From contig NZ_CP043489.1 in the NCBI RefSeq assembly GCF_008330945.1, positions 1,809,501 through 1,873,500 of the forward strand: DNA of 64,000 bases, given 5' to 3'. The notes below the pieces were generated by a model, which had not been told where the DNA came from, made no database searches, and saw nothing but the letters and a program-made list of their open reading frames with translations. Each line of letters starts with the position of its first letter. The stretch's first letter is position 1. The DNA is from Labrys sp. KNU-23 (lineage in GTDB: Bacteria > Pseudomonadota > Alphaproteobacteria > Rhizobiales > Labraceae). A program made the translations under genes and the position numbers. Shown in pieces: positions 35,198 through 43,982 of the stretch.

Positions 35198-35974
35198 ATG
35201 TCGAAGAAAATCCTGATCACCGGCGCCAGTTCCGGTTTCGGCCGCGGCGCGGCGATCGAGCTGGCCCGCCAGGGGCACCAAGTCGTCGCGACCGCCGAAT
35301 CCTGGCCTCTGGTGCGCAGCCTGCGCGCCGACGCCGCGGCTGCCGGCGTCAAGCTGGAGGCCATCAAGCTCAACCTTCTCGACGACATCGATATCGCGCA
35401 TGCCTACAGCTACGATCCCGACATTCTCGTGCTCAATGCCGGCGTGATGGAAAGCGGTTCCGTCATCGACATCCCGATGCAGCGCGTGCGTGAATCGTTC
35501 GAAATCAATGTCTTCGGCCATATCAGGCTGGTTCAGGGCATCGTCCCGAAGATGGTGGCGCGCAAGGCCGGCAAGGTGGTGTGGACCTCCTCGATGGGCG
35601 GCATCCTCGTCATTCCCTTCGTCGGCGTCTATTGCGCCACCAAGCACGCCATCGAGGCCATTGCCGGCTCGATGAGGGCCGAGTTGGCCCCCTACGGCGT
35701 CAAGGTCGCGACGGTGAACCCGGGCGTGTTCGGCACCGGCTTCAACGACACCGGCGCGGAGAGCCACACGCAATGGTATGACGCCGGCAGCGCGGTCGTG
35801 CCCATGCCGGACTTCGCCGGCTCCCTGGCGGACCAGAACGATCCGCAGGAGATGATCGACGCCATGGTCGAGATCATTCCGGCCGAGGAGCATCTCTATC
35901 GCACCATGCGCCCCCTCGACACCATCAAGGCCGCCCGGCAATGGCAGGAAACCGAGTGGAGCCAGAATGCCTGA
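35198..35974 (+). CDS. Short-chain dehydrogenase/reductase
   Basis: A 258-aa Rossmann enzyme. NAD(P) motif TGASSGFG at residues 8-15, NAG at LVLNAGVM and active-site YxxxK (VYCATKHA), with the Ser in WTSSMGG. Typical of classical SDRs acting on alcohols, ketones or sugars; the substrate cannot be told. Strong site GGAGGAAG. Overlaps the next gene by 8 bp, so the two are co-expressed, probably under the divergent LysR. Confidence 0.88.
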   Translation: MSKKILITGASSGFGRGAAIELARQGHQVVATAESWPLVRSLRADAAAAGVKLEAIKLNLLDDIDIAHAYSYDPDILVLNAGVMESGSVIDIPMQRVRESFEINVFGHIRLVQGIVPKMVARKAGKVVWTSSMGGILVIPFVGVYCATKHAIEAIAGSMRAELAPYGVKVATVNPGVFGTGFNDTGAESHTQWYDAGSAVVPMPDFAGSLADQNDPQEMIDAMVEIIPAEEHLYRTMRPLDTIKAARQWQETEWSQNA

Positions 35975-36374
35975 GATCACACTCGAAGACGCGCATGGCG
36001 TCGTCGCCAGGGCGCGAGCCGCTGCTGAGAAGGCCGGCATGAAGGCGGTGTTCGCCGTACTCGACAAGGGCGCCAACCTGGTGACCTTCTCCCGCATGGA
36101 CGGCGCCTGGCTGGCATCGAACGAGCTTGCCATCGCCAAGGCCCGGACCTCGGTGATGTTCCAGGCCCCCACCGTCGCCCTGAGCGCACCGCTGAAGATC
36201 GGGGAACCGCTCCTGCATTTCGACCATATCCACCATGGCGGCCTGCTGCTGGTGGGTGGCGGCGAGCCCCTGTTCGACGTTGAGGGAGCCCTGATCGGCG
36301 GCCTGGGGGTTTCGGGTGGCAGCCCGGAGCAAGACGCGGCCATCGCCCGGTCGGCGGTCCAGCAACAGAGCTGA
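35967..36374 (+). CDS. GlcG/HbpS-family (DUF336) protein
   Basis: A 135-aa protein of the HbpS/GlcG/PduO-C family: MKAVFAVLDKGANLVTFSRMDGA and ALIGGLGVSGGSPEQDAAIA are the family hallmarks. Some members bind haem or corrinoid; others have unknown roles next to oxidoreductase genes. It overlaps the SDR gene by 8 bp and probably assists that enzyme's pathway. Confidence 0.85.
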   Translation: MPEITLEDAHGVVARARAAAEKAGMKAVFAVLDKGANLVTFSRMDGAWLASNELAIAKARTSVMFQAPTVALSAPLKIGEPLLHFDHIHHGGLLLVGGGEPLFDVEGALIGGLGVSGGSPEQDAAIARSAVQQQS

Positions 36375-36409
36375 CGGCGCCTCCCGATCCGTCGGGCGTC
36401 ATGTCTTGC

Positions 36410-36482
36410 AGCGCGGACATCCTGTCCGCTCTTCTCACGCCCGGCATACGGCGGTTCCAAGAGCGGACAGGATGTCCGCGCT
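36410..36482. repeat. Nested palindrome, variable-word family, copy 2
   Basis: Perfect 24-bp arms (36410-36433 and 36459-36482) around a 25-bp spacer. Each arm forms its own hairpin GCGGACATCCTGTCCGC. Located between two convergent genes (the HbpS-like and the FUSC gene). Confidence 0.9.
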
Positions 36483-36486
36483 CCGA

Positions 36487-37590
36487 TTACTCCCGAGCAA
36501 GGTCGGAGCTGCGCTCGACCAGGTCCTTGATGTCCTGGCCGAGTTGCTCGAAGCCGAAGCGCAAGGCGTAGAGGCGGCCGACCTCCTCGCTTTGCAGCTC
36601 CCGCAGCACGCCGGCGCCACGCAGCTTGTCCATGGCGGCGACATAGGCGGAAAGGCTGGTATCGAAACCCGCGGCATCCGGCCCGAGATAGCCGCGCCGC
36701 AGGGCTTCGGCGATGCCGCGCAGCAGGCCGACGGTCGCGTCCCGCATCGCCTCCAGGGGCTCCGTGAGGGTCGGCGCCACACGCTCCGGTAGCGCACGCA
36801 CGCAGACGCGGGCGATGATGACGAGATCGTGCCGGACGCGGTAGAGCGTGCGCGCCATCGGCTCCGGATCAATGGCATGGCTGAGATGGGTGCTGCGCTC
36901 GCGCACCGTCTCCTCCACCGCCGCATCGATCTGGCGCAGGCCGGCGCGGATGCGCTTGTTGATGCCGGCGAGTTCGGGCCGGCCCTTGCCGTCGAGGAGG
37001 CTGCCGGTCAAGGCAAGCAGGAGCTCGGCATTGAGATCGGCGACGCGAGCGGCCGCCGCGGCCAGCGCGCCCTGCGCCCTCGCCGGCAGCACGAACAGGG
37101 CAACGCCGACACCGACGATGATGCCGAGCGCGATCTCCGCCACGCGCTCGGCCGCATAGGCATAGGGCGGCAGCAGCGTACCGCCCGCCGGGATCAGCAC
37201 GATCAGCGCCGTGATGGGCGCCACCCGGAAGCTCGGTCTGAGGGCCGAGGCCACCGCCATCGGCGCCACGGCGGTGAGTACCGCAAGGCCCAGCGCGATA
37301 TTGCCCTCATGGTGCGGCAGCACCACCGACACCACCGCGCCCCACAGGGCCCCCAGCAGCGTCCCGGCCATCCGGTCCATCGCCGCCTTGACCGAGCCGC
37401 CAAGGCTTGCCTGCATGACGATGATGGAGGTGATCACCGCCCAGCTCGACTGGGAAAGGTCCACCAGCTTGACCGCAACGAAAGTCAGGCCTGCTGCCAC
37501 CGTGACGCGCACGGCCAGGGCCAGTTCCATGCGCTTGGCCGCGAACCATTTGAACAGCCGAGCCGTGGCACCAGCGCCGATCATCATCAA
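36487..37590 (-). CDS. FUSC-family inner-membrane transporter
   Basis: A 367-aa protein. Residues about 20-165 hold five or six hydrophobic helices with the FUSC pattern (SSWAVITSIIVMQASLGGSVKAAMDRMAGTLLGALWG is close to the aromatic acid exporter/YccS consensus). The remaining half is a helical cytosolic region. Likely exports aromatic or weak acids. Divergent from ispG. Confidence 0.8.
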   Translation of the reverse strand: MMMIGAGATARLFKWFAAKRMELALAVRVTVAAGLTFVAVKLVDLSQSSWAVITSIIVMQASLGGSVKAAMDRMAGTLLGALWGAVVSVVLPHHEGNIALGLAVLTAVAPMAVASALRPSFRVAPITALIVLIPAGGTLLPPYAYAAERVAEIALGIIVGVGVALFVLPARAQGALAAAAARVADLNAELLLALTGSLLDGKGRPELAGINKRIRAGLRQIDAAVEETVRERSTHLSHAIDPEPMARTLYRVRHDLVIIARVCVRALPERVAPTLTEPLEAMRDATVGLLRGIAEALRRGYLGPDAAGFDTSLSAYVAAMDKLRGAGVLRELQSEEVGRLYALRFGFEQLGQDIKDLVERSSDLARE

Positions 37591-37733
37591 TCCATCACAT
37601 CATTTGCAACATGCGATGGTAGAAAGGTTCGAGCGGAGCGCAACCTCTGCGTTTTCCAATCCACGGTGTGCGGAACCTTGACGTGCCAGCCGGTGAGGTC
37701 CATGTCATCCCCAAACGAAACCAGCGGTGCCCG

Positions 37734-38987
37734 ATGATCCCGTCCTATGCGCGCTTTGGCCTGATGTCCCGTCGCCCTACCGTCCCCGTCGATGTCGGCG
37801 GCGTCCTGGTCGGTGGCGGCGCGCCCATCGTCGTGCAGTCGATGACCAATACCGACACGGCCGATATCGACGGCACGGTACGGCAGGTCGCGGCGCTGGC
37901 ACGCGCCGGCTCTGAAATGGTGCGCATCACGGTCGATCGCGACGAAGCCGCCGCTGCGGTGCCGCGCATCAAGGAAAGGCTGATGCGCATCGGCGTGACC
38001 ACGCCGATCATCGGGGATTTCCACTATATCGGCCACAAGCTCCTGGCCGACCACCCCGCCTGTGCTAAAGCGCTCGACAAATATCGCATCAATCCCGGCA
38101 ATGTCGGCTTCAAGGACAAGCGCGACCGCCAGTTCGGCGCCATCATCGAGATGGCGATGCGCCACGACAAGCCGGTGCGCATCGGCGCGAACTGGGGCTC
38201 GCTCGACCAGGAACTGCTCACCCATCTGATGGACGAGAACGCCAGGAGCGAGGCGCCCGTCGATGCCCGCACCGTGACCTGGGAGGCGCTGGTGCAGTCA
38301 GCCCTGCTCTCGGCCGATCGCGCGGTGGAAATGGGCCTGCCCAAGTCCCGCATCATCATCTCGGCCAAGGTCTCGGCGGTGCAGGATCTCATCGCGGTCT
38401 ACAACGAGATGGCCAGCCGTTCCGACTATGCCCTGCATCTCGGCCTCACCGAGGCCGGCATGGGCTCGAAAGGCATCGTCGCCTCGGCCGCCGCTCTCTC
38501 GCCGCTGCTGCAGGCCGGCATCGGCGACACCATCCGCGTCTCGCTCACGCCGGAACCCGGCGGCGATCGCACCCAGGAGGTCAAGGTCTCCCAGGAGATC
38601 CTGCAGGTGATGGGAATCCGCACCTTCGTGCCACTGGTCGCCGCCTGCCCCGGCTGCGGCCGCACCACCTCGACCGTGTTCCAGGAGCTCGCCCAGAGCA
38701 TCCAAGGCTTCATCATCGACTCGATGCCCGAATGGAAGACGCGCTACCCGGGCGTCGAGGCGCTGAAGGTCGCGGTGATGGGCTGCATCGTCAACGGCCC
38801 CGGCGAGAGCAAGCATGCCGATATCGGCATCTCCCTGCCTGGCACCGGCGAGACGCCGACCGCACCGGTGTTCATCGACGGCCAGAAGGCCGCGACTCTG
38901 CGCGGCCCCGGCATCGCCGACGAATTCAAGCAGATGGTGATCGACTATATCGAGAACCGTTATGGGGTCAGGCCGGCGGCGGAATAA
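37734..38987 (+). CDS. ispG: 4-hydroxy-3-methylbut-2-enyl-diphosphate synthase
   Basis: Sixth enzyme of the MEP isoprenoid pathway (GcpE), a [4Fe-4S] protein of about 417 aa. Cluster cysteines appear in ACPGCGRT and [12 protein letters not shown]. The TIM-barrel motifs [12 protein letters not shown] and [12 protein letters not shown] are also present, and the sequence is close to rhizobial GcpE throughout. ATG at 37734 is preferred because the residues before it show no homology. Confidence 0.96.
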   Translation: MIPSYARFGLMSRRPTVPVDVGGVLVGGGAPIVVQSMTNTDTADIDGTVRQVAALARAGSEMVRITVDRDEAAAAVPRIKERLMRIGVTTPIIGDFHYIGHKLLADHPACAKALDKYRINPGNVGFKDKRDRQFGAIIEMAMRHDKPVRIGANWGSLDQELLTHLMDENARSEAPVDARTVTWEALVQSALLSADRAVEMGLPKSRIIISAKVSAVQDLIAVYNEMASRSDYALHLGLTEAGMGSKGIVASAAALSPLLQAGIGDTIRVSLTPEPGGDRTQEVKVSQEILQVMGIRTFVPLVAACPGCGRTTSTVFQELAQSIQGFIIDSMPEWKTRYPGVEALKVAVMGCIVNGPGESKHADIGISLPGTGETPTAPVFIDGQKAATLRGPGIADEFKQMVIDYIENRYGVRPAAE

Positions 38988-39008
38988 CCCCTGGGAACGG
39001 TGATTTCC

Positions 39009-39086
39009 GGGTGCACGGGCATCTTGCCCGTTCTTGGAAATACTGCGCTTGCGGTAAGGAATAACGGGCAAGATGCCCGTGCACCC
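39009..39086. repeat. Nested palindrome, variable-word family, copy 3
   Basis: Perfect 24-bp arms (39009-39032 and 39063-39086) around a 30-bp spacer. Each arm is a hairpin CGGGCATCTTGCCCG. Complementarity continues imperfectly outward (GGGAAC / GTTCCC). Placed between convergent ispG and DUF1127 gene 1. Confidence 0.9.
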
Positions 39087-39103
39087 TGAAGCTGTTCCCG
39101 GGC

Positions 39104-39331
39104 TTACCGATATCGGTCGATCAGGTCCCGCGCCGAGAAAGCGCCGTTGTTTCCTTTGCCTCGCCCGGTATTGCCGTCGAGCACGCCGATATCCCGCAGC
39201 AAATGATCCGACAGATCGTAAGGGCCGATGAAACGGGGCCGGATGAATGTCTCATTCGGCTTGACCACGCGTTCGCTGTCCGCGTGGCTGCAATAAGACT
39301 GCCCTATGCGATTGAATTGAACGGCCGTCAT
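39104..39331 (-). CDS. DUF1127-like small protein 1
   Basis: A 75-aa protein with the DUF1127-type core DLSDHLLRDIGVLDG and the tail ARDLIDRYR. Longer than the classic 45-aa DUF1127 proteins. These are small regulatory proteins in alphaproteobacteria linked to phosphate and carbon metabolism. The start ATG 39331 has the site GGAGATTTGGtc, the same as in its paralog (40477-40701). Divergent from a GcvA-like LysR gene, with which it forms a duplicated module. Confidence 0.78.
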   Translation of the reverse strand: MTAVQFNRIGQSYCSHADSERVVKPNETFIRPRFIGPYDLSDHLLRDIGVLDGNTGRGKGNNGAFSARDLIDRYR

Positions 39332-39400
39332 GACCAAATCTCCTGTGCGGCAATTAGCAATATCTGACGGGGATATTCCCATTCCGCGTGGGATGTGGCT

Positions 39401-39427
39401 AATTGAAGCTCGATTTGGAGCCATAAA
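39401..39427. promoter_or_regulatory. Conserved LysR box, module 1
   Basis: AATTGAAGCTC - 9 bp - CCATAAA, ending 15 bp before the LysR ATG. The identical two blocks, spacing and distance to the start codon occur at 40775-40801. Probably the autoregulatory binding site shared by both LysR proteins. Confidence 0.65.
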
Positions 39428-39442
39428 ACAGGCTTATCGCAA

Positions 39443-40441
39443 ATGACCCTTCCGCTTCCTCCTCTCACCGCCATCCGGGTGTTCGAGGCCGTGGCACGGC
39501 ACCAGAGTTTCACGCGTGCGGCCAACGAACTCGGCATGACCCAGGCCGCCGTGTCCTACCAGATCAAATTGCTCGAGGAACGTTTCGGAGGCCCGCTCTT
39601 CCTGCGCCGCCCCAAGCAGGTCGAGCTGACCGAGGCCGGCCAGCGCCTGGCGCCGGCCGTGAGCGAAGCCTTCTCCCTGCTCGCCCAGGCCTATGCCTCG
39701 GCGCGCGGCGATGCGGAGGGCGTGCTCACGGTCACGGCCTCGATCACCTTCGCCACGACCTGGCTGGCCCGCCATGTCGGCGCCTTCCAGATCCGCTACC
39801 CTTCCCTGGCCGTGCGGATCGACGCCATCAACCAAGCAGTCGACTTTGCACGCAGCGACATCGATCTCGCCATCCGCCATGGCGACGGCAACTGGCCGGG
39901 CCTGTGCAGCCATCGCCTGCTGTCGGGTGAATACTCCCCCATGCTCAGCCCGAAGCTCGCCGCCACCATCGGCGGGGTGAAGCAGCCAGCCGATCTCCTG
40001 CGCCTGCCGCTGCTCGATCCCGGCGACACGTGGTGGGACGATTGGTTCGACCTCGTCAAAGTCGCCCGCCGCCCCAGGGGCCCTTCGCGCAGCGAAGTGC
40101 AGTCCACACCGCCAATCACGCGCGGGCAGGATCGCTTCGGCGGTGTCCATCGCGGTCCCGTGGAGATTCCCTGCATCGGCTCACAGGCCTTCGTCGGAAC
40201 CGCCGCACTCGACGGCCAGGGCGTCGCCATCCTCTCCTGCGCCCTCTGGGCCCAGGATCTGGCGGAAGGGCGGCTGATCCAGCCCTTCCGTCAAGTCGCC
40301 GGCGAACATTCCTTCTACCTGGTCTATCCCGAAGCCCGCCGCAACCTGCCTAAGATCCGCGTCTTCCGCGACTGGATCCTGGAAGAGGTCGGCAGAACGG
40401 CCAGCCTCGGCAACCGGGGTGAAGAGGCCATGGCGTCTTAA
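39443..40441 (+). CDS. GcvA-like LysR regulator 1, with a ~27-residue insertion
   Basis: A 332-aa protein. The HTH (FTRAANELGMTQAAVSYQIKLLEERFGGPLF) is nearly the same as in the paralog at 40817-41704. After the WFDL segment (residue ~200) it contains about 27 extra residues (ARRPRGPSRSEVQSTPPI and following, about 203-230) that the paralog lacks, and ends with a longer tail. The rest aligns well (ADLLRLPLLDPGDTWW, DLAEGRLIQPF). Divergent from DUF1127 gene 1. The extra segment may alter effector sensing or mark loss of function. Confidence 0.85.
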   Translation: MTLPLPPLTAIRVFEAVARHQSFTRAANELGMTQAAVSYQIKLLEERFGGPLFLRRPKQVELTEAGQRLAPAVSEAFSLLAQAYASARGDAEGVLTVTASITFATTWLARHVGAFQIRYPSLAVRIDAINQAVDFARSDIDLAIRHGDGNWPGLCSHRLLSGEYSPMLSPKLAATIGGVKQPADLLRLPLLDPGDTWWDDWFDLVKVARRPRGPSRSEVQSTPPITRGQDRFGGVHRGPVEIPCIGSQAFVGTAALDGQGVAILSCALWAQDLAEGRLIQPFRQVAGEHSFYLVYPEARRNLPKIRVFRDWILEEVGRTASLGNRGEEAMAS

Positions 40442-40476
40442 GACGATCAAGAAGCCGGCTTTCCTTCCGCACTCCT

Positions 40477-40701
40477 CTATCGATAGCGATCGATCAGATC
40501 GCGGGCGCTGGCGTCAGGCTCAGGCCGATCGTGCTCGGCATGGCCATCGATAGCACCGATGTCGCGCAACAAGTGATCGGAGAGCTCGTGCAGCACCTCC
40601 TTCGGTAGGGTTGGCCGACGGGCCGGCTGCGTTTTGCCATGCCCCGTGTCGGCTCTGCATGAATAAGCTTGCCCTATACGTTCAATCCGCGCCACTATCA
40701 T
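40477..40701 (-). CDS. DUF1127-like small protein 2
   Basis: A 74-aa protein with core ELSDHLLRDIGAIDG and the tail ARDLIDRYR, clearly a paralog of 39104-39331 (same ends, divergent middle). ATG at 40701 with GGAGATTTGGcc; a TTG two codons upstream is less likely. Divergent from LysR regulator 2. Confidence 0.78.
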   Translation of the reverse strand: MIVARIERIGQAYSCRADTGHGKTQPARRPTLPKEVLHELSDHLLRDIGAIDGHAEHDRPEPDASARDLIDRYR

Positions 40702-40774
40702 GGCCAAATCTCCAGATCGACCTTGCTTTTGGCCGCTTTATCCGCAGATTTTCCATGAATTTCGGGTTCTGACG

Positions 40775-40801
40775 AATTGAAGCTCAAGCAGTACCCATAA
40801 A
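40775..40801. promoter_or_regulatory. Conserved LysR box, module 2
   Basis: AATTGAAGCTC - 9 bp - CCATAAA, 15 bp before the LysR GTG, exactly as in module 1. The bases between and around the two blocks differ, which supports selection on the blocks. Confidence 0.65.
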
Positions 40802-40816
40802 GAGAGCTGATGCATC

Positions 40817-41704
40817 GTGAGCACTGTGTTGCCGCCGCTGGCCGCCATCCGGGTCTTCGAGGCCGTGGCGCGGCACCTGAGCTTCACCCGCGCGGCCGCC
40901 GAGCTCGGCATGACCCAGGCCGCCGTCTCCTATCAGATCAAGCTCCTGGAGGAACGCTTCGGCGGGCCGCTCTTCCTGCGCAAGCCGCGCCAGATCGAGC
41001 TCAGCGCGGCCGGCCAGCGTCTGGCGCCGGCGATCACCGACGCCTTCGTCCTGATGGCGGAGGCCTATGCGGCAGCGCGCGGCGGCGTCGAGGGGGTGCT
41101 GACCGTCTGCGCCAAGGTGAGCTTCGCCACCAGCTGGCTTGCCCGCCATATCGGCGCCTTCCAGCTCGCCCATCCCACTTTGGCAGTCCGTATCGAGGCA
41201 ACCGACCGTGCCATCGACTTCACCCGTGAAGAAACCGATGTCGCCATCTTCTTCGGCACCGGGGAGTGGCCCGGTCTGCAGGCCCACCGCCTGCTCCCGG
41301 GGGACTACACGCCCATGCTCAGCCGAGACCTCGTCGCTCGTCTCGGCCCGCACTACACGCCGGCCGATCTTCTGCGCATCCCCCTTCTCGACCCCGGCGA
41401 CTACTGGTGGCGCGAATGGTTCGAAGCAGCCGGCGTGAGCTATGAAATGCCCAAGCTCGTCTACAATCTCAGCAGCCAGGCGGTGATCAACGCGGCGGCC
41501 AAGGCTGGACAGGGAGCGGCCATCCTATCGACCGCCCTTTACGACGACGATCTCGCCGAGGGCCGGCTGATCCAGCCTTTCGAGCTGGTACTGCCGAGCG
41601 ATCGGGCCTTCTACCTCGTCTATCCCGAAATGCGCCGCAACCAGCCCAAGATCCGCGCCTTCCGCGACTGGGTCCTGGCGGAGCTGGCTGGTACAGCGGG
41701 GTAG
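40817..41704 (+). CDS. GcvA-like LysR regulator 2
   Basis: A 295-aa LysR protein with the usual length and domain layout. HTH FTRAAAELGMTQAAVSYQIKLLEERFGGPLF, effector lobes with LLDPGDYWWREWF and GAAILSTALYDDDLAEGRLIQPF. GTG start. Divergent from DUF1127 gene 2. Probably the intact partner of LysR 1. Confidence 0.88.
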   Translation: MSTVLPPLAAIRVFEAVARHLSFTRAAAELGMTQAAVSYQIKLLEERFGGPLFLRKPRQIELSAAGQRLAPAITDAFVLMAEAYAAARGGVEGVLTVCAKVSFATSWLARHIGAFQLAHPTLAVRIEATDRAIDFTREETDVAIFFGTGEWPGLQAHRLLPGDYTPMLSRDLVARLGPHYTPADLLRIPLLDPGDYWWREWFEAAGVSYEMPKLVYNLSSQAVINAAAKAGQGAAILSTALYDDDLAEGRLIQPFELVLPSDRAFYLVYPEMRRNQPKIRAFRDWVLAELAGTAG

Positions 41705-41727
41705 AACGCTAGGCCTCCCCCTTGCAA

Positions 41728-41846
41728 GCTATCGGCTGCACACATCTCAATATTGGCAGTATTGAGCGCGGGTAATCCTTCCCCGGCTCCGGGGAAAGAT
41801 TTCTTGCGCCTTTTCTTGCCACGTCGAGATGTGTGCAGCCGATAGC
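41728..41846. repeat. Inverted-repeat element with 21-bp perfect arms
   Basis: Arms 41728-41748 (GCTATCGGCTGCACACATCT plus C) and 41826-41846 are exact reverse complements. Extending outward gives about 29 bp with two mismatches (CCTTGC / GCAAGG). The 77-bp interior contains a smaller hairpin ATCCTTCCCCGGCTCCGGGGAA related to the 9087-9256 element. A small non-autonomous mobile element or a tail-to-tail transcription end. Confidence 0.8.
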
Positions 41847-41870
41847 CCGCAAGGCGGAAGGTTCTCACGC

Positions 41871-42626
41871 CTATCTCGGCCTGAGCCCGCGGCGGCGGAC
41901 CGGCTCGGGCGCCGGCTGCACCAGTTCCGGCGGCGTCGGGCTGAGAGGTCCCCGATAGCCGAGGGCCGCAAGGTGCTCGCCCATATGGTCCGGCGGCGCT
42001 GCTTCCGCCGCGACGGCCGGCTTCTTGGGCAAGATCGGCACGCTCACGCCACGGGCATGCAGATGCAGCACCGGACCGCCCTCGCGCGGCGCACTGCCAT
42101 AGATCGGATCGCCGACGATCGGAAAGCCGGAGGCGGCGCAATGCAGGCGCAGCTGATGGGTGCGGCCGGTGCGCGGCTTCAGCTCCAGCCAGGTCAGCCC
42201 CTCGGCCCGGCCGAGCACACGGAAATCAGTCTGCGCCGGCAGACCATCCTCGGCCGGCTTCATCCACCAGCCGCGCTCGGGCGAGCGCCGGGCGATCGGC
42301 ATGTCGATCAGGCCGCTGTCCTCGGCCGGGCCGCCTTCGACCACCGCCCAATAGGTTTTCTCGACGCCACCCTTGGCGAAGAGGTCGTTGAGGGTGCGCA
42401 GGGGCCTGGCGTGCCGCCCGAGCACCAGGCAGCCCGACGTATCCTTGTCGAGCCGGTGCGCGAGTTCCGGATTGCGGGGCAGGCCGAAGCGCAGCTGCTC
42501 CAGCATGGCCGTCAGATTGGGCCCGCCCTTCGGTCCGGCATGCACGGGCAGGCCGGCAGGCTTGTCGAGGATCAGGATCAGGGCGTCACGGTGGAGGAGC
42601 CGCGTGGTCAAATCGAGCGATATCAT
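41871..42626 (-). CDS. RluA-family pseudouridine synthase
   Basis: A 251-aa catalytic domain with the active-site block HRLDKDTSGCLVLGR and the binding motifs RTGRTHQLRLH and IVGDPIYG. Isomerises uridine to pseudouridine in rRNA or tRNA. There is no N-terminal S4 domain, so it belongs to the RluA/RluC/TruC-like group lacking S4. Target uncertain. The C-terminus is basic and Pro-rich (PVRRRGLRPR). Confidence 0.88.
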   Translation of the reverse strand: MISLDLTTRLLHRDALILILDKPAGLPVHAGPKGGPNLTAMLEQLRFGLPRNPELAHRLDKDTSGCLVLGRHARPLRTLNDLFAKGGVEKTYWAVVEGGPAEDSGLIDMPIARRSPERGWWMKPAEDGLPAQTDFRVLGRAEGLTWLELKPRTGRTHQLRLHCAASGFPIVGDPIYGSAPREGGPVLHLHARGVSVPILPKKPAVAAEAAPPDHMGEHLAALGYRGPLSPTPPELVQPAPEPVRRRGLRPR

Positions 42627-42728
42627 CGCTTAGCGCTATCGTGATCGGGCATTGTCGGCTAGAGGTTCCTTCAACATGAGACCATTTTTCGGTGGCAGGC
42701 TTGCCATCAAAGGATCCAGACCGTTTCG

Positions 42729-43979
42729 ATGACTGAGAGCGACAAGCAAAAGCCCGGCTTCTTTTCACGGCTGTTCGGGCGAGGCGCGACGACGCCAGAA
42801 ACCGAAGCCAGGCCCGAGCAGACATCCGAGCAGATGCCTCCGGCGCCCGTCGAGGAGTCAGGCGCGCCGGAACCCGCGTCGGAGCCGTTGCTCGAAGCGC
42901 TGACCGAGCCTGTTGCGCTGGCCGCGGCCGAGCTGGTCGTTCCTCCTGCCCCCGAGCCTTCCATACCGCCTCCTCCTCCAGTACCGGAACCGGCCCCCGC
43001 GCCCCGCGCAAGCGAACCGGCGCCCGTTCCCGCGCCCGCGCCCGCGCCCGCGCCCGCCGAGAAGAAATCCTGGTGGCGCCGCCTGCGCGATGGTCTGTCG
43101 CGCTCGTCCAACGCCATCAGCCGCGGCATCACCGACATCGTGCTCAAACGCAAGCTCGATGCAACCACCATCGAGGAACTGGAGGATGTGCTGATCCAGG
43201 CCGATCTCGGCGTCGACGTCTCCACCCGTATCGCCGCCGCGATCGGCAAGGGGCGCTTCGATCGCCAGATCTCCCCCGAGGAGGTGCATCAGGTTCTGGC
43301 CAGCGAGGTCGAGGCCATCCTCACGCCGGTGGCCAAGCCCTTGGAAATCGATCGCTCCCGCAAGCCCTTCGTGTTGCTGATGGTTGGCGTCAACGGCTCG
43401 GGCAAGACAACCACGATCGGTAAACTCGCTGCCAAGTTCAGCGCCGACGGCCTCAAGGTGACGCTGGCGGCCGGCGACACCTTCCGCGCCGCCGCCATCG
43501 AGCAGCTCAAGGTCTGGGCCGAGCGCACCCGCTCGCCCATCGTGGCTCGCGAGCAGGGTGCCGATTCCGCGGGCCTTGCCTTCGACGCCCTCAAGGCCGC
43601 GCAGGAAAACGGCTCGGACGTGCTGCTGATCGACACGGCCGGGCGGCTGCAGAACAAGGCGCAGTTGATGGACGAGCTCGCCAAGGTGGTGCGCGTGATC
43701 AGGAAGATCGACGCGAGCGCGCCCCATGCGGTGCTGCTGGTGCTCGACGCCACTGTCGGCCAGAACGCCATTTCTCAGACCGAGATCTTCGGCAAGACCG
43801 CCGGCGTCACCGGCCTGGTGATGACCAAGCTCGACGGCACGGCGCGCGGCGGCATCCTGGTGGCGCTATCAGCCAAATTCGGCCTGCCGGTGCATTATAT
43901 CGGCGTCGGCGAAGGTATCGACGACCTCGAACCCTTCTCTGCCCGGGACTTCTCCCGCGCCATTGCCGGGATGGAGTGA
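42729..43979 (+). CDS. ftsY: Signal recognition particle receptor FtsY
   Basis: A 416-aa GTPase that receives SRP-ribosome complexes at the inner membrane. An acidic, Pro/Ala-rich N-terminal A domain (residues 1-115, including a PAPAPAPAPAPAEK run from repeated GCGCCC) precedes the NG domain. GTPase motifs: GVNGSGKTTTIGKLA, DTFRAAAIEQLKVW, DTAGRLQNK and TKLDGTARGG. First gene of a three-gene operon with yciB and the arginase-fold gene. Confidence 0.96.
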   Translation: MTESDKQKPGFFSRLFGRGATTPETEARPEQTSEQMPPAPVEESGAPEPASEPLLEALTEPVALAAAELVVPPAPEPSIPPPPPVPEPAPAPRASEPAPVPAPAPAPAPAEKKSWWRRLRDGLSRSSNAISRGITDIVLKRKLDATTIEELEDVLIQADLGVDVSTRIAAAIGKGRFDRQISPEEVHQVLASEVEAILTPVAKPLEIDRSRKPFVLLMVGVNGSGKTTTIGKLAAKFSADGLKVTLAAGDTFRAAAIEQLKVWAERTRSPIVAREQGADSAGLAFDALKAAQENGSDVLLIDTAGRLQNKAQLMDELAKVVRVIRKIDASAPHAVLLVLDATVGQNAISQTEIFGKTAGVTGLVMTKLDGTARGGILVALSAKFGLPVHYIGVGEGIDDLEPFSARDFSRAIAGME

Positions 43980-43982
43980 GCC

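Noticed and set aside
42995..43070. A tandem GCGCCC repeat in ftsY as a mobile or regulatory repeat
   Set aside because: It encodes the Pro-Ala linker of the A domain, which is normally low complexity in FtsY.
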